A DNA stretch of 64,000 nucleotides. Origin: an uncultured Spirochaetales bacterium (GTDB lineage Bacteria; Spirochaetota; Spirochaetia; Sphaerochaetales; Sphaerochaetaceae). Under the pieces are notes generated by a model. The model was given only the letters and a program-made list of their open reading frames with translations. It had not been told where the DNA came from and searched no databases. Every line of letters begins with the position of its first letter. Position 1 is the first letter of the stretch. The stretch is from the NCBI GenBank assembly GCA_944390025.1, contig CALXOK010000002.1:121296-185295 (forward strand), given 5' to 3'. This document shows, piece after piece, positions 8,941-17,160 of the stretch. The translations under genes and the position numbers were made by a program.

Positions 8941-10173
8941 ATGTCCATAGAACTTCTTGCCCCTGCCGGTAATAAGGAAAAGCTCATCACTGCCCTTGAT
9001 TTCGGTGCTGATGCCGTCTATATGGGACTCACCAGCTATTCGCTGAGGAAGAATGCGGGCAACTTCGACCCGGCAGAGCTGGAGGAGATTGGAAGAATCA
9101 AGAATCAGTACGGCAACAAAAGGCTTTACTGCACGATGAACATCCTCTTTTCCCAGCAGCAGATTGAGGAGGTGAAGGACTTCCTTCCCCTTCTCAAGGA
9201 CAGTCCATTTGATGCGTTCATCGTCACGGACCTCGGGCTTGCATCTCTTATGAAGAAGTACCTTCCTGATAAGGAGCTTCATCTTTCAACTCAGGCAAGC
9301 TGCATCAACAGCGAGGCGGCAAAGCTTTATCATTCTCTCGGTTTTTCCCGCATCATCCTCGGCCGCGAGGCAAGCCTTGACGATATCAGGAGGATAAAGG
9401 ATGCAGCCCCTGAACTTGAGCTCGAGGCCTTTGTCCATGGTGCCATGTGCATGAGTTATTCAGGACGCTGCATGCTCTCAAGCTTCCTCACCGGCCGCAG
9501 TGCCAATCAGGGAGACTGCTCCCACACCTGCCGCTGGAACTACAGACTTCACTATGCGCTGGAGGAAGAGGAAAGGAAGGGAGTCTATCTTCCGATTGAA
9601 GAGGAAGACGGATACACGACAATCCTCTCATCCAAGGATCTTTGCATGATTGACCATCTTGATGACCTTGTCGCAAGCGGACTGAGCTCACTGAAGATTG
9701 AAGGCAGGATGAAGTCCATTTACTACATCGCACTCGTGACCAGAGCATACAGGAAGGCCCTGGACAAGGCGGAAGACTGGAAACTGTACAGAGATGACCT
9801 TTTCAATGTCTCGCACAGGGAGTACTCAACCGGCTTCTTCTACGGTCATGATGCCGTTGACGTTAATGATATCGACAAGCCGACAAGCTACGGCTACCAG
9901 AGGGAGTATCTCTTTCTGGGTACTGTGGGAAATGAAGTGGACAGCGGCGTCTGGGAAGTGAACATCAAGAATCAGATAAGAAAGGGAAAGCCTGTCGAAT
10001 ACATCGGATCTGATGTCTACAGGATTGAGGATGACAGCTTCACCCTTCTTGACGGGGACTTCAAAGAGACAGAAAAGCTGGATCATGGCAAGAAGGGATA
10101 TATAAAAACAGACAGGCCCATGAAGAAAGGTTACATCCTCAGGAGCGAAGCTGATATAAAGACAATTAACTGA
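8941..10173 (+). CDS. Peptidase U32 family protein, TrhP/YegQ-like (tRNA U34 hydroxylation)
   Basis: 410 residues. It begins with the family's LLAPAGNKEKL and GADAVYMG segments and contains the U32 signature (EAFVHGAMCMSYSGRCMLSS, about 160-180), followed by further cysteines in GDCSHTC. Those four cysteines are thought to hold an iron-sulfur cluster. Despite the peptidase name, related proteins with a C-terminal beta domain, present here from about residue 325 (LGTVGNEVDSGVWEV), are TrhP enzymes that make 5-hydroxyuridine at tRNA position 34 using prephenate. The assignment to TrhP rather than RlhA is inferred from the length and this C-terminal domain. It lies directly after lon and ends 2 bases from the convergent glycosyltransferase gene. 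Confidence 0.85.
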   Translation: MSIELLAPAGNKEKLITALDFGADAVYMGLTSYSLRKNAGNFDPAELEEIGRIKNQYGNKRLYCTMNILFSQQQIEEVKDFLPLLKDSPFDAFIVTDLGLASLMKKYLPDKELHLSTQASCINSEAAKLYHSLGFSRIILGREASLDDIRRIKDAAPELELEAFVHGAMCMSYSGRCMLSSFLTGRSANQGDCSHTCRWNYRLHYALEEEERKGVYLPIEEEDGYTTILSSKDLCMIDHLDDLVASGLSSLKIEGRMKSIYYIALVTRAYRKALDKAEDWKLYRDDLFNVSHREYSTGFFYGHDAVDVNDIDKPTSYGYQREYLFLGTVGNEVDSGVWEVNIKNQIRKGKPVEYIGSDVYRIEDDSFTLLDGDFKETEKLDHGKKGYIKTDRPMKKGYILRSEADIKTIN

Positions 10174-10175
10174 AA

Positions 10176-11306
10176 TCAGGCACGGAAGCTGTCAATCGCA
10201 TCCTGGAACATCTGCTCCATCTTCCTGACGCAGTCATCCAGACGGTATGAATCGGCTTCATTCGCGTATTCATACTCCATGCGCCGTCTCTCGTCCTCGT
10301 TTTCAATCCACCAGTCAATCTTGCTGGCCAGATCATCGCTGTCTCCCGGTCTGAAGAGGCTTCTGTCGTCAAGAGCAAACTGAGGAGTCGCAGAACGCGC
10401 ACTGTTGGCAATCACAGGAACAAGACCGGAAGCGAAAGCCTCCATGCATCCCATTGCCTCAATCTCGGCATCGGATGTGTGGACATAAAGATCTGCCATG
10501 CCGAAAAGACGCTGAAGTTCCTCTTTTGTCAGGAATTTCATAACGGTCCTGTTCGGAAGGCTCTCACACATTTTCTCATAGCGGGATTTCATCGGCCCCT
10601 GTCCGGCAAGGTAAAGAACAATCCTGTCCTTGTATTTAGATTTCTTGATTGCATCAATCAGGACATCCTGTCTCTTCTCTCCGGAATAGCGGCCGCTCAT
10701 CACGATGAGTATCTTGCCTTCAAACTCAGGCTCCTTCGGGTTCTTATGGTACTGGATATCAGGCTCAATCCCGTTGCTGATGACACGGAAATCAGCATCA
10801 TACTTATGTTTCTTCAGCTGGTTACGGATCATGTTGCTCGGGCAGTGGATGTAAGGCAGGTACTGGAAGAGGTATTTCCTGAAACCGAAATAAGTGAAGT
10901 CAATGACAGGTTTGAAGTTTCCAAGATGCACAGAGAACCATATGTTCTCAGGCTGGACATGGAAGGCTCCTGTCACAGGCTTGTTCTGACGTCTTGCTTC
11001 CAGCACGGCACTGCGACTGAGAGCGAAAGGCATCATCACATGAACCACATCGGCCCATCTGACAGCCTCTTCCATCTTCTTTCTGTCACGGCTTGCGAAG
11101 GTGAAGCCCTGCTGGGTCACCAGCCAGTCGAAAACCGGCAGATGGTATAACGGGAAACCGTACTTTTCCCCTTCTTTTGACTCGCCCTGAGCCGCCACCC
11201 TGACCTCATGACCATGTCTGATCAGAGTGTTTCTGAGCCTTCTGGCCGAGTTTGTATTTCCATTGTTTGCACCGTCAAACTGATCGAGCACAAGCAGTAT
11301 TTTCAT
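10176..11306 (-). CDS. Family 4 glycosyltransferase (glycolipid or polysaccharide synthesis)
   Basis: 376 residues with the two-domain GT-B layout. The N-terminal acceptor domain begins ILLVLDQFDGANNGNTNSARRL (residues 3-24), typical of diglucosyl-diacylglycerol synthases and related GT4 enzymes. The C-terminal donor domain carries the retaining-enzyme region (SDAEIEAMGCMEAFASG, E-x7-E-type, near 278-294). It probably transfers hexose from a nucleotide sugar to a lipid or glycan at the inner face of the membrane. A glycolipid acceptor is likely but not proven. The ATG overlaps the stop of the exported-protein gene upstream (ATGA), so the two are coupled. Confidence 0.85.
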   Translation of the reverse strand: MKILLVLDQFDGANNGNTNSARRLRNTLIRHGHEVRVAAQGESKEGEKYGFPLYHLPVFDWLVTQQGFTFASRDRKKMEEAVRWADVVHVMMPFALSRSAVLEARRQNKPVTGAFHVQPENIWFSVHLGNFKPVIDFTYFGFRKYLFQYLPYIHCPSNMIRNQLKKHKYDADFRVISNGIEPDIQYHKNPKEPEFEGKILIVMSGRYSGEKRQDVLIDAIKKSKYKDRIVLYLAGQGPMKSRYEKMCESLPNRTVMKFLTKEELQRLFGMADLYVHTSDAEIEAMGCMEAFASGLVPVIANSARSATPQFALDDRSLFRPGDSDDLASKIDWWIENEDERRRMEYEYANEADSYRLDDCVRKMEQMFQDAIDSFRA

Positions 11307-12079
11307 TTCTCGTAATCCTCAATTATTTCATTCACGTTTGCATCTGCTGTGTAGATTTCACGTGCAAGGAGAGCATATTCATAGGCAAGCTCATCCTCCT
11401 TTGCCTTGTCATAACCGACAGCAAGGCCTGCATAAATGGAGAACTGGTCCCAGATAGCACAGCCGTATTCAAGAGCAGCAGCCTGAGCTTCCTGATAAAG
11501 GGCAAGACCCTTTTTCTTGTTTCCTCCGGCGATACCCGGACTGAAAAGATATTTATCAGCAGTCAGCAGGAGCACATGGAAGTCTTCCGGATGATCCTCC
11601 CAGAGCTGACCGACAATCTTGCCAAAGGCAAGTCCCTTGGAAATTGAGCCGTCAATAAGATACCAGAAAGAATTGGAGAGTGCCTCAAGCACCCCTGACG
11701 CGGATTCTGGAGCTCCCATGCCTTTTGCAGTGGCGACAAAAGAATCAGCAGCCTGCATATATGCTGTTGCAACAGGCTCGTTGTCCTTGTCATTGGCATA
11801 GCGTGCGACAATCATGGCTGCACGGGCAGTCATGAGATACTGCACCCAGTCCTCGTAATAGTAGTACCCGATTCTGTTTGCAAGTTCAGCGTACTTCTCT
11901 AATGCCCCGTCAAGTCCTTTATCATCAAAGACATGTTTCAGGAGAGAAGCATACTCCTCGTTATCAGCACATTCAGCAAAGTAGTTGACACTTCCGGCCG
12001 GTTCGGCAGCAAATGCCGGAACAGAAAGAATAAATGCCAGAAGCACGGAAAGAAGTATGAATCTGCTTTTCTTTATCAT
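11303..12079 (-). CDS. Exported alpha-helical repeat-type protein, function unknown
   Basis: 258 residues from ATG 12079, chosen because GAGG lies 9 bases upstream and the signal peptide then starts with IKKSRFILLSVLLAF and ends at AFA-AE. TTG 12094 and ATG 12088 are possible longer starts. The mature part is rich in alanine and aromatic residues with repeated YAELA, YMQAA and YEYALLAREIY-like helices, suggesting a TPR-like solenoid. It is periplasmic by prediction. The gene lies between a 72-residue protein gene (59 bases upstream) and the glycosyltransferase (4-base overlap), so it may serve envelope assembly. No named family was recognised. Confidence 0.75.
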   Translation of the reverse strand: MIKKSRFILLSVLLAFILSVPAFAAEPAGSVNYFAECADNEEYASLLKHVFDDKGLDGALEKYAELANRIGYYYYEDWVQYLMTARAAMIVARYANDKDNEPVATAYMQAADSFVATAKGMGAPESASGVLEALSNSFWYLIDGSISKGLAFGKIVGQLWEDHPEDFHVLLLTADKYLFSPGIAGGNKKKGLALYQEAQAAALEYGCAIWDQFSIYAGLAVGYDKAKEDELAYEYALLAREIYTADANVNEIIEDYEK

Positions 12080-12138
12080 TGCAAACATCCTCAAAAAAAA
12101 ACTGCAATGAAAATAGTAACATATGTGCTGTGTAATGA

Positions 12139-12357
12139 CTACCAGATTTCCTCAAGCTCCTCGCGCCTGATTCCATATTCCCTGAGCACATCATCCAGCC
12201 TTCCCTCCGGCACAAGCTGAAGGCCATGAAAAGAACCGCCATCCTTGCCGATATAGCCGAAGGTCATCTCGCCTGTGCAGATGCTTCTTTTCAAAGCAGG
12301 AATCCATCTGACATGGTCAAAGTCCCTGACCTTAGCTTTCTTTTTGAAAAGCCTCAT
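12139..12357 (-). CDS. Small cytosolic protein of unknown function, coupled to corA
   Basis: 72 residues: a basic start (RLFKKKAKVRDFDHVRW), a middle with GYIGKDGG, and an acidic helical end (REYGIRREELEEIW). It has no signal or membrane segment. Its ATG overlaps the corA stop in an ATGA, so translation almost certainly depends on corA. It may be a CorA accessory or an unrelated conserved small protein; no family was recognised. The codon use and tight coupling support a real gene. Confidence 0.7.
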   Translation of the reverse strand: MRLFKKKAKVRDFDHVRWIPALKRSICTGEMTFGYIGKDGGSFHGLQLVPEGRLDDVLREYGIRREELEEIW

Positions 12358-13319
12358 TTCTTCTTTTTCGCCTTTTTCCTCCGCCCTTCCCCGATATTCG
12401 CCTTGATGAGACGTTTGTTGTGACGGTCTGAGATGATGTAAGAACCGACAATGGAGACAATCAGACAGGCAAAGGCCAGCAGCAGCCAGGCCCAGGGGCT
12501 GTGAGTGCCGGGAATGTCGACATTCATTCCGAAAAACCCTGTGATAAATGTCGGGAACATGAGGGCCAGAGAGATGATGGTAAGGCGCTTCATGATGACA
12601 TTCATGTTATTGCCGATGACGGATGCAAAAGCATCCATCGTCCCCGTGAGGATGTCAGAATAGATATTCGCCATTGCAATGGCCTGCTTGTTATCTGTTA
12701 TGACATCATCAAGGAAGTCTGTCTCATCCTCATTGTTCAGCTTGAAAATCGGGCTTTTGACCATCTTCTCAAGCAGCATCTCATTGCTTGTCAGGCTTGT
12801 AGTCAGATAAACAAGGGATTTCTGGATTTCAAGAAGCTGAATAAGCTCATAGTTCATAACGCTCTTGTGGAGCTGCTCCTCGACAAGATCCTTCTGGCGG
12901 TTGATGTATTTGAGGATTCTGATGAATACAAGGGCTGAGCGTCCGAGGATGGAAAGCACGAAGCCTTCCTTCGTGTCCACTGGATACTGGCGGAAACGGC
13001 AGCGTGCGAAGTCCTCAAGCACGACACTGTCGGCCTGACAGATGGTTATGACCTTGTCCGGGTAAAGAACAATGCCAAGAGGCACTGCGTTTCGTGTGAG
13101 AGGATTGTCCTCATCTTCCTCATCCCGCGGAATACGGACGATGAAAGCAAGATAGTCATCCTCCTTCTCCATGCGGCTCTGCTCATCCTGGTCCAGGATA
13201 TCAGCAAGCAGCTCAGATGAGATTGCGTAATCCTCACTCAGGGAGGTGATGTCGTCACGGTTCACATCCCGTGCATCAATCCAGGTGTATTTTGCGTTTG
13301 TATTTCTGACTGTAATCAT
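12354..13319 (-). CDS. corA: CorA-family magnesium/divalent cation channel
   Basis: 321 residues from ATG 13319. A large cytosolic N-terminal funnel domain is followed by two C-terminal membrane helices. The signature FFGMNV (GMN near residue 261) lies at the end of the first helix, and the second helix (WAWLLLAFACLIVSIVGSYII) leads to a basic tail ending RRKKAKKKK. CorA forms a pentameric, Mg-gated channel for Mg2+ (and Co2+ or Ni2+) in the inner membrane. The SD GGAGG lies 5 bases before this ATG, making it preferable to ATG 13331, but that SD is locked in an 8-bp hairpin described separately. The leader of about 150 bases also has a short ORF. Confidence 0.93.
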   Translation of the reverse strand: MITVRNTNAKYTWIDARDVNRDDITSLSEDYAISSELLADILDQDEQSRMEKEDDYLAFIVRIPRDEEDEDNPLTRNAVPLGIVLYPDKVITICQADSVVLEDFARCRFRQYPVDTKEGFVLSILGRSALVFIRILKYINRQKDLVEEQLHKSVMNYELIQLLEIQKSLVYLTTSLTSNEMLLEKMVKSPIFKLNNEDETDFLDDVITDNKQAIAMANIYSDILTGTMDAFASVIGNNMNVIMKRLTIISLALMFPTFITGFFGMNVDIPGTHSPWAWLLLAFACLIVSIVGSYIISDRHNKRLIKANIGEGRRKKAKKKK

Positions 13320-13320
13320 T

Positions 13321-13342
13321 TCTGCCTCCATGCCGAGGCAGA
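13321..13342 (-). promoter_or_regulatory. Hairpin masking the corA Shine-Dalgarno, with an alternative pairing partner
   Basis: On the corA mRNA, TCTGCCTC (13342-13335) and GAGGCAGA (13328-13321) form a perfect 8-bp stem with a 6-base loop. The 3' arm contains the corA SD and ends one base before the ATG. CTGCCT of the 5' arm can instead pair with AGGCAG at 13366-13361, inside the last codons of the upstream leader ORF. The two pairings exclude each other, as in a translational attenuator. Confidence 0.6.
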
Positions 13343-13352
13343 GGAGCGCGTG

Positions 13353-13436
13353 TCAGCAGACTGCCTTGGCTGTTCTGGTCATTTTCAACCTGCAACTGTC
13401 AGGGTGAGGGTTAGCTTCTTCACTTTGTCTTTTCAC
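13353..13436 (-). CDS. Leader ORF upstream of corA (27 codons)
   Basis: GTG at 13436 with AAGGAG 10 bases upstream opens a 27-codon frame. It contains proline codons at positions 10 and 12 (EANPHPDSC), is rich in lysine and arginine, and ends in TGA at 13355-13353, 11 bases before the SD-masking hairpin. Its codons 24-26 hold the AGGCAG that can compete for the hairpin's 5' arm. In Salmonella, short proline-containing leader ORFs (mgtL) and corL regulate Mg transporters; an analogous role here is inference. No similarity to those peptides is claimed. Confidence 0.5.
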   Translation of the reverse strand: MKRQSEEANPHPDSCRLKMTRTAKAVC

Positions 13437-13473
13437 AGCCAATAGTCTCCTTGATTTATTTTTTTCTACCTGT

Positions 13474-13503
13474 CTTATACAACAGTTTCACTGATAAGCT
13501 CAA
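13474..13503 (-). promoter_or_regulatory. Promoter of corA
   Basis: TTGAGC (13503-13498), an 18-base spacer and TATAAG (13479-13474) on the minus strand. The predicted transcript would start near 13467, giving a leader of about 150 bases before corA. Confidence 0.55.
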
Positions 13504-13522
13504 CACAGTTCTTTAAATATTA

Positions 13523-14560
13523 TCAAAAACCTGCAAACGGGTTGAAAGGATATTCCTTTACTGCCCTCTCTATTCTCCAGTCAAGCCGGTCAGGAAGCGG
13601 ATGCTCGCTTTTCTCCAGGCCGAAACGGCGCGCCGGAGCTGTATCGAAAATCTCCTCCAGCCTGGACTGAGGAACTCCGTCTGATTTGAGTTTCCTCAGA
13701 AGGATCAGGTCTCCTGCGAAGCCGGGTATTCCGCTTGCCCCTCCCTCTTTGTCCTCAATGGTATGGGGAGCATGATCACTTTCAACGTAATCGATGTCAC
13801 CGTTTATAAGGCCGTTATAGACAGCAAGCCGGTCTTCCTCGCTCCTCAAGGGAGGATTCATCTTCAGATAACGCTCATGGACTGCTGCGTCATTCATGTT
13901 CAGAAGTGCATGATGGGCAGTGGCAGCGCAGGTGATATCAAGACCCTCTGCCCTGGCCTCTTTCACAAGTGCGATTGCACCTGCTGTCGATATATGGCAG
14001 ATATGAAGGCCACAGCGGCATCCGGATTCTTTCCAGAATGTGATGATATCGCTCACTGACTCTGTTTCGCACTCAGCAGGCCGTGCAAGAGAATGTGTCT
14101 CGAACCTGCCTGGCTGGTACAAATCCTTCTTCATGAGGGATTCCTTCTCGCAGTGAACGAGCACGACTCCGCTGTATTCAAGGCGCGAAAGAGTCTGGAA
14201 CACCAGTCTCTGGTCTTCTTCTGCGATGATGCCCATGTTCCCTGTGGACTGGCCTGCGAAAAGTTTCAGGCCGAGAACAAGCGGATAAAGCTCATTGTAA
14301 GTCCTTACCGCCTCTTCAATCTGAGAGGGATCCTTAGTCAGACCCATGTAGACACTGTATGCGACACGGTGCTTCCTGACAGAAGGACTTGCAAGCGCAA
14401 GTCTGTCGAGGACACTTGAGCGGTCAGTGAGGGCTGGAGAGGTGTTAGGCATGTCTGCCACACGCTTTATGCCACACATCGCAGCAGTTTTGAGACCGTG
14501 CTCTACAGTCTCCTTCCCGCTCTGGCTCCAGTCTCTGAGGTGAACATGAAGATCCATCAT
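13523..14560 (-). CDS. pyrC: Dihydroorotase
   Basis: 345 residues. It catalyses ring closure of carbamoyl-aspartate to dihydroorotate, the third step of UMP synthesis. Metal-site motifs are present: DLHVHLR right at the start (3-9), LGLKLFAG for the bridging lysine region, VLVHCEKES, HICHIS and ESDHAPHT. The N-terminal beta strand domain seen in many amidohydrolases is missing, as in other short dihydroorotases. It is the last gene of the pyrimidine operon, starting 3 bases after the pyrDK stop, with AGGAG about 15 bases before the ATG. No terminator was seen behind it; the corA promoter begins about 20 bases downstream. Confidence 0.92.
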   Translation of the reverse strand: MMDLHVHLRDWSQSGKETVEHGLKTAAMCGIKRVADMPNTSPALTDRSSVLDRLALASPSVRKHRVAYSVYMGLTKDPSQIEEAVRTYNELYPLVLGLKLFAGQSTGNMGIIAEEDQRLVFQTLSRLEYSGVVLVHCEKESLMKKDLYQPGRFETHSLARPAECETESVSDIITFWKESGCRCGLHICHISTAGAIALVKEARAEGLDITCAATAHHALLNMNDAAVHERYLKMNPPLRSEEDRLAVYNGLINGDIDYVESDHAPHTIEDKEGGASGIPGFAGDLILLRKLKSDGVPQSRLEEIFDTAPARRFGLEKSEHPLPDRLDWRIERAVKEYPFNPFAGF

Positions 14561-14563
14561 AAG

Positions 14564-16279
14564 CTATTCGAGAAGCTCCTTTGCGTTGTTGAAAATATAC
14601 TCATAGCTCTGGAACGTGCCCCACTGGCAGGTAAGTCTGTCGCCACAGGCGCACTCTCCGCACATGCCGATGCCGCAAAGGGTGCTCCGCTCCAGAGAAA
14701 GGAAGATATCCTTCATCTCAAGTCCAAGGTCCAGAAGCTTCCGGGAGGCGACTGACATGAACTTCTCCGGACCGACAAGGTAGACCTTGAGATCCTTCCT
14801 GCCCTTCACTGCCTCTTCAAGGCTGCCAAGGACACGGCCGGGTTTACCGTCATCCGGAATCACATGATAGTCGTCAGTGACGCTTCTGAAATAGTCCTCG
14901 AACATCGTTTTCCCGTCGCTGCCCTCTGCACTGGACGCACTTGTCCCGACAAGGATGGAAATGTCACAATCATCCTCTTCCAGCATGCGGCACAGAGAAG
15001 GAAGCACTGCCACTCCGCTTCCGCCGGCAATCAGCAGGGCTGAAGAGCACTTTGTCCTTTCAAGGGGCTTACCATAAAGTCCTCTGACGTAGACTGTGTC
15101 ACCTTCATGGAGATTGAAAACCTCGTTTGTGAAGTACCCTCTTCTTCTGATCAGGAAGGTCAGAGGCTTGTTGTGGGCCACGGAAAAAGGCTTCTCACCA
15201 AGGCCCGGAACAAACAGGAAGGCGAACTCGCCTGCATGGCAGTCAAGCGTTCCGTCCAGCTCCATGATAAGCATTTCAGGCGTATGCTGTATGAGCTTTG
15301 TTATCCTGTGCTCAGTGTAAGCCATGCGGTTTTCTTTGATGATAAAGGTCTCTGACCTGTCTTCACTTCCGGCATTCACGGCTCCCTTTTTTAGGGAAGC
15401 GATGTACTCAGGCCAGTCCTGCTGTCTCACGGTGCCGAAAACTGAACCAAGTCCAACCGCGTCAGCACCGGCATCAATCATGGCTCTGACATCCGCCGCA
15501 CTTCTCACGCCGCCCATGCCTATGATGACAGGCCCGTCGCCGATGGCGGCCCTTATTTCCTTCACGCATTCGAGCGCCCTGGCATTGACCCAGGCACCGG
15601 AAGCACCGCCCTTGCCACCAAGCTTGTTGTTGAGTATCGGGATTGAGGTTGATGGTATTGTGTAAAGACGGGGACCGACCGTGTTGATTGCCACAATTCC
15701 GTCAGCACCTGCCTCGATGCAGGCCTTTGCAATCTCAGCGATATTGTCCACATTCGGTGTGAGCTTGATCAGAAGCGCGGATTTCTGCTGAGGAAAGGCT
15801 TCTCTTATCCTCCTGACATAGTCAGTCGCTATACTGATATCGCTCCCGATTGATGCACCGAAGCCTGCAGCGGCATGAGGACAGGAAAAATTCAGCTCAA
15901 CTGAAGAAGCATACTCATCAAAAGCCCTGATGAGCGTGATGAAATCCTCAGCACTGGATGCACTGAGCGAAATGTTGAGAAGTTTGCTTATCCCTTTTTT
16001 TCTCAGTTTCCTTATATCCTCAAGAGAGGCCTCAAGACCGGGATTCCTCAGCCCGACAGAGTTGCCGAAATCCCCCGGGGCCACCTCACAGATGACAGGC
16101 TCCCTGTTACCTGGATTCGGTGTGACCTGAAAACTCTTTGTGGTTATTACATCAATGTCCGTGCATCTGTCGAAGAAGGAAATCATCTCCTTCTTTGTTG
16201 ATGCTACACCGCTGACGGTTGAAAGGAAAACCTTCTTCGTCAGGTGTGCCCCTTCAAGGGCTCTGATTCTGTCCTTCAT
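14564..16279 (-). CDS. pyrD-pyrK: Fused dihydroorotate dehydrogenase (PyrD, class 1B-like) and electron-transfer subunit (PyrK)
   Basis: About 571 residues from ATG 16279. Residues 1 to about 305 are an FMN-barrel dihydroorotate dehydrogenase (ELNFSCPH, LGGKGGASG, IIGMGGVRSAADV and GADAVGLGS motifs). The remainder is a PyrK-type FAD/NAD and [2Fe-2S] reductase: an FAD region (LEGDTVYVRGLYGKPL-like), the nucleotide site LIAGGSGVAVLPS, and C-terminal cluster cysteines CGIGMCGECACGDRLTC. Class 1B enzymes normally use two separate polypeptides in a heterotetramer passing electrons to NAD+, so this is a natural single-chain version. The ATG shares one base with the pyrF stop (TGATG). An upstream in-frame ATG at 16327 is disfavoured because it lies inside pyrF. 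Confidence 0.92.
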   Translation of the reverse strand: MKDRIRALEGAHLTKKVFLSTVSGVASTKKEMISFFDRCTDIDVITTKSFQVTPNPGNREPVICEVAPGDFGNSVGLRNPGLEASLEDIRKLRKKGISKLLNISLSASSAEDFITLIRAFDEYASSVELNFSCPHAAAGFGASIGSDISIATDYVRRIREAFPQQKSALLIKLTPNVDNIAEIAKACIEAGADGIVAINTVGPRLYTIPSTSIPILNNKLGGKGGASGAWVNARALECVKEIRAAIGDGPVIIGMGGVRSAADVRAMIDAGADAVGLGSVFGTVRQQDWPEYIASLKKGAVNAGSEDRSETFIIKENRMAYTEHRITKLIQHTPEMLIMELDGTLDCHAGEFAFLFVPGLGEKPFSVAHNKPLTFLIRRRGYFTNEVFNLHEGDTVYVRGLYGKPLERTKCSSALLIAGGSGVAVLPSLCRMLEEDDCDISILVGTSASSAEGSDGKTMFEDYFRSVTDDYHVIPDDGKPGRVLGSLEEAVKGRKDLKVYLVGPEKFMSVASRKLLDLGLEMKDIFLSLERSTLCGIGMCGECACGDRLTCQWGTFQSYEYIFNNAKELLE

Positions 16280-17160
16280 CACTTCACCCTTGTTCTGGAA
16301 ACGAGATCCTTTATTCTGGCCATGCACTGATCAAGCCAGTCTTCAGGAGCAGGACCCTTCTTCCACGGATGAGTCAGTCCGCTGGATGAGTTGATACGTG
16401 CAAGGCGCACATCATAGGAAGCCTGTCTGAGAGCATCCATGACAGCCTCTGCACTTCCGCCCTGGCTTCCGACACCGGGAATAAGCACAGGAACAACCTT
16501 GCCTGCATAATAGCGCACGATATCCTTAAGCTCGTCCATGTTAGTCGCACCGACAACAGCGCCGATTCCTTCATGCTCATTTGCCCATGAGGCAATCAGA
16601 TGAGCGACTGCAATGTAGAAAGGATAGTGCTCATGACCTTCAATCCTGTCGATTGCCAGCATGTTCTGAAGTGTCTTTCCTCCAGGGTTGCTTGTCCTGT
16701 TGAGGATATAGACACCCTTATTCTCAAAGGCAAAAGGAAGCACCGAGTCATCGCCCATGTACGGAGAGACTGTCACGGCATCCGCCTGCCAGCTGTCAAA
16801 CGCCTCAATTGCATAGTTAAGACTGCTTTTCGCGATATCCCCTCTCTTGCTGTCAAGAATCACAGGAACTGAAGGGAAGAATGAAGAGAGCATGTCCAGA
16901 ACATCGGCAAGGGCCATTGAGCCCTCGAAGTTCTCATCTCTTGGCCTGTCATTGATGACGTAGTACCCGATATTCGGCTTGAAAGCCGCAGGAGAGACGC
17001 CCTCAAGCTTCATTCTTCTGAAAAGCTTTTCGAAAAAACCGTTGACCCTGTCTCTGAAACCGCCATCAGACGGAAGACAGTCGAGTACAGGATCCAGTCC
17101 CATGCATGTCACGTTGCCGCTGTATTCAGCACTCTGGATAAGATAATCTGCGTAGCTCAT
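16279..17160 (-). CDS. pyrF: Orotidine 5'-phosphate decarboxylase (type 2)
   Basis: 293 residues, longer than the 230-residue type 1 enzyme and matching the type 2 group. The catalytic DSKRGDI loop is present (near 100), together with FKPNIGYY and VSPYMGDDS. It removes CO2 from OMP to give UMP, the last step of the pathway. The ATG overlaps the pyrE stop by 4 bases, and its own stop overlaps the pyrDK start by 1 base, so translation is coupled along the operon. Confidence 0.94.
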   Translation of the reverse strand: MSYADYLIQSAEYSGNVTCMGLDPVLDCLPSDGGFRDRVNGFFEKLFRRMKLEGVSPAAFKPNIGYYVINDRPRDENFEGSMALADVLDMLSSFFPSVPVILDSKRGDIAKSSLNYAIEAFDSWQADAVTVSPYMGDDSVLPFAFENKGVYILNRTSNPGGKTLQNMLAIDRIEGHEHYPFYIAVAHLIASWANEHEGIGAVVGATNMDELKDIVRYYAGKVVPVLIPGVGSQGGSAEAVMDALRQASYDVRLARINSSSGLTHPWKKGPAPEDWLDQCMARIKDLVSRTRVK

